Shown here one piece after another: positions 56,670 to 64,000 of a stretch of 64,000 bases of DNA. The stretch covers positions 261,203,696 to 261,267,695 of the forward strand of contig OZ010793.1 of the NCBI GenBank assembly GCA_963932465.1. The letters are read 5' to 3'. The number at the start of each line of letters is the position of its first letter. Positions within the stretch are counted from its first letter, which is position 1. Below the pieces are notes generated by a model that worked only from the letters and a program-made list of their open reading frames with translations, did not search any database and had not been told where the DNA came from. A program made the translations under genes and the position numbers. This DNA is from Maratus speciosus. Its lineage: Eukaryota; Arthropoda; Arachnida; Araneae; Salticidae.

Positions 56670-57335
56670 TAAAAGGTACAGTTGCCATGGAAACAACGAC
56701 TTCTTTAATTCGTATAGAAAATGAATGAATAGTTGTAAATGACTTAAGTTTAAAATGTAGGCAAATGCTCTGAAAAAATCAATGGCTCCCATCTAGTATT
56801 TTACAAAAGTAATTTAATATATTCACATGATGTATAAGTTGATGCAACTCTTAGCTAATGAAAATTCTGCAACAAGACTTATGTAGGTAGATCTTTTCAA
56901 TGATTAATTCAGAATTTCTAAGAACAAAACGAAGTTCTTAAGCGCTCTTCCTCCCTCCCCCTCAAAAAAGAAATACGATAGAAAGATATAAATATTTGGA
57001 TAACTTCGGTATTTCTGTGATCTTTTGTCAGAGTTTAGAAAAGGTGTTTGGGTATTAAAAAAAACATAAAACAAATTTGACGAACGATAAGACTATAGAC
57101 TTCAGGCAATTTTTAACTGGAAAAAATTTAATTCTAATATTTATGCGGCTTTAATAATAGACTATTAAAGATAATCAATTTACGGGAATTTTTATATGAA
57201 ATTATATTCTCACATTTATGCAAATAGGTAAGGATAAACAGACTTGAGTAAAATTACATATTTATTCTTTTTTCTCTATAACACGATCTAAATGAAGATG
57301 TACAGTTTATATCTTTAAATTTTTAGATTTTTTTT
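56670..57335. other. Unassigned tract
   Basis: A/T-rich, no feature supported. Confidence 0.4.
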
Positions 57336-57339
57336 TTAA

Positions 57340-57470
57340 TCAAAAATGTTTCCTCATCATGTCTAGAATTGCTAGATTTACTTCTTTAGACAGATCTTCG
57401 ATTCTTTAGATGCCTGCGGGGCTTCATTCTCGGATTATCCGTAGGTATTTGTAAAGGTAAATTTATTTTC
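57340..57470 (-). pseudogene. Small coding remnant, frameshifted, family unknown
   Basis: On the minus strand, LQIPTDNPRMKPRRHLKNRR is followed, after a frame change, by IEDLSKEVNLAILDMMRKHF and TGA at 57342-57340. Two adjoining peptide-like segments in neighbouring frames suggest a decayed exon or a mobile-element ORF end. I do not recognise the family. Confidence 0.3.
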
Positions 57471-57474
57471 AAAA

Positions 57475-57800
57475 CCGTCAGCAAAAAAAAGTTAGAACAA
57501 ACAATTAACTGACAGACTAACTATAAATATATATTTTATTTTGATTCTATTTGATTTTTACTAAATTTTCATCCTTAACAGAAAATTTTAAGGAGATATA
57601 AATTGAGAAAGACTGATACTTTGAAAGAAGAAATTGACTTTCCTTACTTTTAAATTATTAATTACTCTAAAAAAATGAAAGATAGGTAAACAAAATGTAT
57701 ACTATTGTGTTTGTTCCCTGCTGATAAAGGCTATACAAGGACTAATTTTAGCGAGTAGAATTATTTCAATTATATATAATCTGTTAAAAAAAAAGGACTG
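57475..57800. other. AT-rich tract
   Basis: No feature supported. Confidence 0.4.
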
Positions 57801-58711
57801 ATATCTACTAAAAAACAACTTTTCAAAAGTAAAAAAAAAGCCAAGCAAAAAAAAGAAAAGAAAAAAAGGGAAAGTTGTGGCTAAAAAATAGTGTGATATC
57901 AAATTTCAAAGCTTATATTATGGTACTTATTTAACATTTCTTATTAAAAATTTACCATACGTAAGTCGAGTACCTAAGTATGCGTTGATAGAAAGCCTTT
58001 TCTCCTTTACTAAATATATCATAACGTGTTTCTGAAAATTAATTTTTTTTTAATTATGCATGATGGGCTTGGCGGCCATCTTTCCATATTTTACACAAAT
58101 TTCTAAGCAGACAAGCTCGTAATATGTTTGCATTATTAAGAATTTTGAACTTCTAGTTTTGGCTACAGACAGATAAATTAAGATTGTCTTTTATTTTGAA
58201 AAAAAACAAATTGATTTTTACTGCTTTAACTAATTAATTAACGCCCTCCGAAAAAAAAAAGAATCATAAGATGAAACCTGAAGTTACTTCAGCTTTATTT
58301 TAAGACACAAATTTCTAGGCACTCATTTCCATAAATTAAAAGCATAAAATGTTTGCTTTAGCAACAATTTCGAATTTCCGATCTTAACAATGTACTTGTG
58401 TGCTTAGAAATTTGTGTAAAATATGGAAAGATGGCCGCCAAGCCCATCATGCATAATTAAAAAAAAAAATTAATTTTCAGAAACACGTTATGATGTAGTT
58501 AGTAAAGGAGAAAAGGCTTTCTATCAACGCATACTTAGGTACTCGACTTACATATGGTAAAATTTTAATAAAAAATGTTAAATAAGTACCATAATATAAG
58601 CTTTGAAATTTGATATCACACTATTTTTTAGCCACAACTTTCCCCTTTTTTCTTTTCTTTTTTTTGCTTGGCTTTTTTTTTACTTTTGAAAAGTTGTTTT
58701 TTAGTAGATAT
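57801..58711. repeat. Long inverted repeat, arms of about 310 bp, loop about 290 bp
   Basis: The left arm (57801-58110) and right arm (58400-58711) are nearly perfect complements. Mirrored blocks include ATATCTACTAAAAAACAAC, GCTTGGCGGCCATCTTTCC, AAAGCCTTTTCTCCTTTACT and GTACCTAAGTATGCGTTGAT. By eye the arms differ by only a few percent. No coding sequence is present. A transcript would fold into a long duplex. Confidence 0.9.
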
Positions 58712-58714
58712 ATT

Positions 58715-60750
58715 CATACGAGAGTTACTAGCTCTTAAAAATGCAATTATTATGATAAATATTAACTCTTTTCCGAAATAAAACTTCAAACGCTATTTTC
58801 AGAAAAATGATTTTTGGGTCGTTTCAGCAATGTTAAATAAGTTGTTCTGGTTGTCTTAATTTTTGTTGAATCTCCATAAAATGTAGCTAAAATGGTTCTT
58901 TATGCATGTGTATTAGGATAAAACTTGGCAATAATTTTATTGTATTAAAAATAATACAAATTTGAAATATTTTTGATGAAATTTTATCCTAAATTATCTA
59001 TGTTTATATATATATATATATATATTAAATATTATGATTGTAAATAAAAAATGCATACCGACTTTTGTTATAGCCGTATAAACTAGTTTAAAGGGCTCAC
59101 TATATTTTTAACCCTTTTTTAAATTTAAGTATTTTACAATATCATTTTGGCATATTATTAAATCATTGCTATTTTGCGTTGGTTTTTTATAGTATTCTCA
59201 AAACCTTTGAGTATAACTTTAAGAATCGGATTTCCAAAAAGTTAAATAGTTTAAGAGAAAACAATTATCATGGCATTTGTAAAAATGTAATAAAAGAACC
59301 ATATACTTAACATTTTTATTTTTACAAAAATGAACTACTTATATTCCTGAAAATCTGATTCTGGATATTAAAAAATGCCTTATTGGATCGTTCGTAAATA
59401 AATCAAGTGGATTGAAAAATATATGATGGCCTCATGTGTACAACAAAATAACTAACAAAAAGTTAGTTTTGAAATATTCAAGATTCAAGTTTTCTAAAGA
59501 AAACTACAAACAAAATTTTTATGATTGCTTACTTTAAAACAGCTCATTTGTTAATACTGGATCTTCTGTTAACTTATGTGCAACATATTTTGTCTGAGAG
59601 ATTTTATTTTATTGCACTTATGTGTAAAGATGCTTCTTTATGGAAATTCATATCTAACATTTATCTTTTATTATGATGGCATACATGGGGGAAAAAATAA
59701 AGATTGTTTTTTTAAGAATGTTGTCAGGATGAAATTAAACAATTTTACATGAAAATCAGAAAAAAAAAATTAAAAAATGTCAATTACCATGTTTTACACC
59801 CCATTCTTTAATATGTGGAAATTTTAGCGCTTTGAATATACCTCTATACTGAAAAAATACAAAGTGAAAAAAATAATTTAAAGATTTTACCACTGTATCA
59901 TTTTTTAATTTCGCATATTTCATCTATAGACATTATTATATTAATGTGCTTAAATTTCATAGCAATAGATTTACAAGTTATTATTTTTTTATTATCCACT
60001 GTCGCTTTAAATGCGACGGATTCGACGAAATTCATCGAATTTTTAGCTAGAAGCGCTAGTTCACTCAGAAATACCATTTTGGACTTACCATTTTGGTTTT
60101 GTCACGGATTTTTGTCAACTTTAAGCCATTTAAAAGAGTCATAGGACGTCAAGAACGCAAGGGGGATATGAAAACTTTCCACCACTTTTTCTGAAAAGTA
60201 GTGATCGCTAAATTTAAAACGGCAGGATTTCTGTCTTAAACAACGCGAAATATTCTTTTCGGTAGAGAGAAGTTTGCTTTTGCCGCCGCTAACGTTATGC
60301 CTATATAAACTACCATTTCCAGATGCAATGAGATAAAAACGTGATCATCTACTAAATATTTGTAAATCTGCACAAGAAGTCGCTTAATGTAAGAAAGGGT
60401 ATTAAGAAAAAAATCACATTTAATGTAATAAAACATAAAGTATGTTCGTAAATTGAAATTATATTCCAAGGTTGGTTTTAGAGGGATACAAGATCAGGCG
60501 ACCGCCCAAAGAGCTGGAAAAATAAAAAGGCGGGAAATAATTTCTGCTCCAGAATTATTTAGTTCATAATTAGCAGGAAGATGTTTCATCTTGGGCAGTG
60601 GTTTTATTGTCGATGGCGTAAGAGTGATTTGCATGGCGTATTATATTTTCAAAATTAAACTGCTTTATAATGTTTGAAGTAACATATTTAACTTTTGCTT
60701 TAATTTATTTCTATTTCTTTGATAGTTGTTTATCATTAAAATAATAACCG
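58715..60750. other. Unassigned AT-rich tract
   Basis: Contains a (TA)n run at about 59007-59027. 59990-60330 and 60480-60640 are GC-richer, with short open frames (for example 59944-60144), but no motif, splice context or repeat partner was found. Confidence 0.4.
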
Positions 60751-60751
60751 G

Positions 60752-61570
60752 TCAAGAGCGAATACTACTCGCGCATAAAGGGTGTCGCACAATGAACATA
60801 TGAATTAGTAACTGCGCACTGCATTACACAAATACATCATTAAAAGTTGTTATCTAGACTTTAAAAGTCGATGGAGCATAGAGTACGCCGCTCACGTCTT
60901 TATGTATGTCCAAACCCTCCGTGCCTTTAAGGAGTAATATCTCAGCTAATTACCGACAATATTTTTCGATATGAATTATCAACAATCCTTTTATACTTCT
61001 GTGATGATAGGTACCTCCAGAGCTCCCCAACTCCTTTGCTGGACGCTCCCAAATCAAAATTTTTGTGTAATGGAAAAAGGCGATTTTCTCAAAAGCTATG
61101 TGACCTAGGGTAATCGTTATAGTTTTCCTGCAAAGTGAAAATTAACTTCTACTATCCCTAATTTTTTAATAATTTTAGTTTCAGTAGATCCGCAAATAGA
61201 GGGGGCGGTGGTGACATATTTTTGCATTACATGTTCGACGATATCTCTAAAAATATAACACCTAAAATTAAAAGAAATGTATTTTTGATTTTGGCGTTAC
61301 GAAAGCTTTCACACCATATTCCACGCGATATACAAAGCAAAGATTATTTTTTTCAAATAACTTAATTAGCCCCTCTACAATTTCCCTAAATGTATGTGTG
61401 AATGGTTAATAATCTACAAATATGTGGGTCAATAGCCTTTATTACTTCAGCCAATTTGAACTTTCCACGTTCCGTAGTTTACGAGTAAAATGGCTGTGGC
61501 AGACGGACATAGAGACACAGGAATGATCTTATAATGGTTCCGTTTTTATTTTTTAAGTACGGAACCCTAA
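60752..61570 (+). repeat. Family A element, copy 4
   Basis: It starts with GGTCAAGAGCGAATACTACT..CGCGCATAAAGGG and ends with GTACGGAACCCTAAAAA. A hairpin near the right end pairs GGTTCCGT (61536-61543) with ACGGAACC (61559-61566). The GTGCTAAGCG/AAGG segment of copies 1-3 is missing, so this copy is internally deleted. It keeps CTATGTGACCTAGGGTAATC and the AGACGGACATAGAGACACAGG-type block. Confidence 0.8.
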
Positions 61571-61682
61571 AAATTATCATAGTAAACTACCACTATCTTA
61601 GCAACTGAAATAATCATCCTGGTAACCACATACTATCAAAATGACTGCCAGGAAAATGACTTAGTATATAAAATATGTTCGT

Positions 61683-61735
61683 CTTAAATATATATATATA
61701 TATATTCTTAAATATATATATATATATTTAAGATT
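61683..61735. repeat. Palindromic (AT)n pair
   Basis: Two AT runs, each bordered by TTAAATATAT, separated by a few bases. Confidence 0.85.
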
Positions 61736-61782
61736 CATGTTTTCTTTATTTTTAGGCTTAGTGCGTTTTTTATTGTCTAAAG

Positions 61783-63416
61783 TAGGCATGTCAAACAGGA
61801 GGCCCGCGGGCCACAACTGGCCCGCCGACATTTTTTCTGTGGCCCGCGAAGCCTTTGCCATTTTACCTATATTTAATTTATTTGTTAGAACGTGCATGCT
61901 GAAAGTACACTTTGCATTAACACACTTGCATTACCCATGGTCTTAGAGATGGCAAACATTCGAAAGATATGTATTCGAATATTTCGAACTGTTGTACAAG
62001 TTTACAATTTTCCTTTTAAATCGACAAATTATGAATGTGTAATTTTAAATGACCATCTATAGACAAAGTACTTGGAGTTATCATTTGAAATTACAAAACA
62101 CCTGAGTAAATTTCAACTTCAAAGCAAATTTCAAAATACTATCTTGTTATTTGATAGTATCAGAGTTTTCAAGTATAATTTATTATTTTTGCAAAATAAT
62201 TTTCAAAAAGAAAATGTATTTCATTTTAAGTATGCCAGGCATTATTATAAGCCAAGCCAAGGCGGTACTTAATAAATGACAACATGGAACGCGGAACCTC
62301 TACGTGTAACCTCCACCGAAACTGAACAAGAAACATAAAATAAATTTTGGAAACTAAAGAACGGTTCAAAAAAAATTTGGAAACTCTGGTGGAAACTCAC
62401 AACAGCAGTTCTCCAACAGCCATTTCCGAGCTCCATATCGGCTCCAACAGCACATCTCCGAGTTTGGAACAGTTGAGGCCCCAAGTAGTCTAAAAAGATA
62501 GCGCATAGAGCATCCAAAATTTTGGGAGCCCTACTCGTCATTTATAGGCCAGTTTAGTGGTGGCAAAAACGGAGAGTGAGGACGGAGTAGATGACAAGAG
62601 ACACAGCGAAGCTATACCAGAAGGTCCACCAAAGGCCCTAAAGTAAACTGAATCCTTCTAATCTATGATAAAAGGAGAGGACCACATAGCTCACAAAATT
62701 AATTTTGATGATCTTTGACTAGCGCCTGCCACCAGTCGATGTTTTCCAAAGACATCTCAGATTGTATTATTACAAAAATCATTGGAGTGGAAAGTTAAAA
62801 AAAAAAATTAAAAAATGAAATCGAAAGAAGATTTTTGAATTAAAAAAAAATATGAAAGTGAGTTTATTCTGTTTACTTCACTTCTAATGATTGATGTTGA
62901 AATTATTGTTCAGGATTTATTACTTCATTTTATTAAAATTCATCGTGATTCTATATTAGCGCGAAAATAAATGGATATGGGGCTTCCAATTTTTTGTAAA
63001 TATTCATAATCAACCAATTTTTTAAGTATATTGTTATTTTTAAAGCCAAATATAATTTGAACAAGAAAATGCATTTAATAAATGAAATCAAATATTTAGC
63101 GCATAGATACAAGATACATTTTATTAAATAGATTTTCTGATTCAAAATATGTTTATTTTTAATTTTTACTTGAAGAAAACACAGAATATTGACAGCTTTA
63201 CTCTTGCTAGATCAAGATTAGACGGTGAAAATAAACTATGTATTATAATAACTGTGGAACTTTACGTTAAAATTTCTTTAATATGGCTGTGTTTTATATG
63301 AACACATTTTATTCTGTGTAATGCTAATAATATTATCTACTTTTTCTTATATTACCCGCGGCCTTGTATATAATTCTTGATTTGGCCATCGGCGGTAAAT
63401 GATTTTGACATGCCTG
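61783..63416. mobile_element. Non-autonomous hAT element with 8-bp target duplication
   Basis: GTCTAAAG occurs exactly at 61775-61782 and 63417-63424. The ends TAGGCATGTCAAA and the reverse of TTTGACATGCCTG form short TIRs, with GGCCCGCGGGCC and GGCCCGC subterminal motifs on the left and CCGCGGCC and GGCCATCGGCGG on the right. This matches the hAT pattern: 8-bp target and CAGGSRTGTCAAA-type ends near GGCCCGC. The 1.63 kb interior has no recognisable transposase. 62270-62660 is GC-richer and unidentified. Confidence 0.9.
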
Positions 63417-63424
63417 GTCTAAAG

Positions 63425-64000
63425 GAACACTATTCCTGTACGTTATATACATCTTATTTCAATAATATATTGAAATGTATAATATAATAAAGGTAGATAA
63501 GTGACATCATAAAAGACATGTTGTAACGGATATTTTGAATAAGAATAACCCATATTACGGCTGCTTGCTCCGATGCTGCTCAGTCTATTAATAGATACAT
63601 TAATGAGTTTTCGATTTCAGACTTTAATGATTTGAATTTAACGTTTAACTAAACTTCACTTTTAAGACAATAACAGCAAAAACATAAAATAATAAATAAA
63701 TAAAGTATAAAAAGATAAATAAATAAACAAAAGTAATATATATATATATATATATAAATACATAAATAAGTAAAAATAAAAATAAATAAACACATTTTTA
63801 TTATTTTAATACCACAATTTTAATTTCAGAAATTATATTTATTATTTGAAATTAGAAAAAGTTACTATATGGGAACACCCACTGTTACTGTTGTGACCTT
63901 CAGAGCAAATTTCCATATATATTTCCAATTTTTTTTATTACAAAATATATTTAGGATAAATTTGATGCAACTAATTAAAAATACATATACTCTACTTTCA
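63425..64000. other. AT-rich end of window
   Basis: Contains (AAAT)n-type sequence and a (TA)n run at 63737-63757. No feature supported. Confidence 0.5.

Overview
The window is AT-rich eukaryotic DNA with very low coding density. It has spliced coding exons with GT-AG borders, tRNA-derived SINEs, hAT, Tc1/mariner and TTAA-targeting transposons, a Penelope-like remnant and many palindromic MITE-like elements. This points to an arthropod. The style of the repeats is compatible with a spider or another chelicerate, but the sequence alone does not settle that. There are no prokaryotic operons, rRNA genes or CRISPR arrays.

Only two places look like host coding sequence. (1) Two plus-strand exons, 41344-41666 and 51308-51464, separated by a 9.6 kb intron, together encode one complete F5/8 type C (discoidin) domain. 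The pair is bounded by phase-1 introns on both sides, so it is a symmetric extracellular-domain module of a larger gene that continues outside the recognisable part of the window. (2) A short minus-strand open exon, 14130-13926, has a good splice acceptor, a 67-residue reading frame, a stop codon and an AATAAA signal about 105 bases further on. It looks like the last exon of an unidentified gene. It has no early ATG, so a simple ORF search would miss it.

The rest is a layered landscape of repeats. 0-4.5 kb: a 0.75 kb fold-back element, two small cruciforms and a Penelope-like fragment. 4.8-13.7 kb: three copies of one interspersed family (called family A here; a fourth lies at 60.8-61.6 kb). 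Two copies carry independent insertions of one TTAA-flanked element, and one also carries a broken DD34E Tc1/mariner. 14.4-17.8 kb: a TA-flanked TIR element. 20.3-23.4 kb: a 67-bp minisatellite and a tandem pair of Tc1-type TIR elements. 24.7-30.8 kb: a three-level nest of elements. 31-40 kb: a retroposed insertion with a perfect 19-bp duplication, SINEs, a 151-bp-unit minisatellite element, a second long-TIR element and a mariner-type transposase tail. 41-51 kb: the discoidin gene intron with its own insertions. 52.7-56.3 kb: a dense cluster of nested palindromic MITEs. 57.8-58.7 kb: a 310-bp-arm inverted repeat. 61.8-63.4 kb: a non-autonomous hAT element with an exact 8-bp duplication.

The most interesting signal is architectural. 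Several repeat families with unrelated sequences (A, E, G and H below) share one layout: a short terminal hairpin, then a CTGTCTGTCYGT-like block, then a CGC-TA-CTC block. Families E, G and H then continue into a tandem minisatellite of about 144-180 bp per unit. This resembles Helentron-derived (HINE/DINE-like) elements, but that assignment is an inference.
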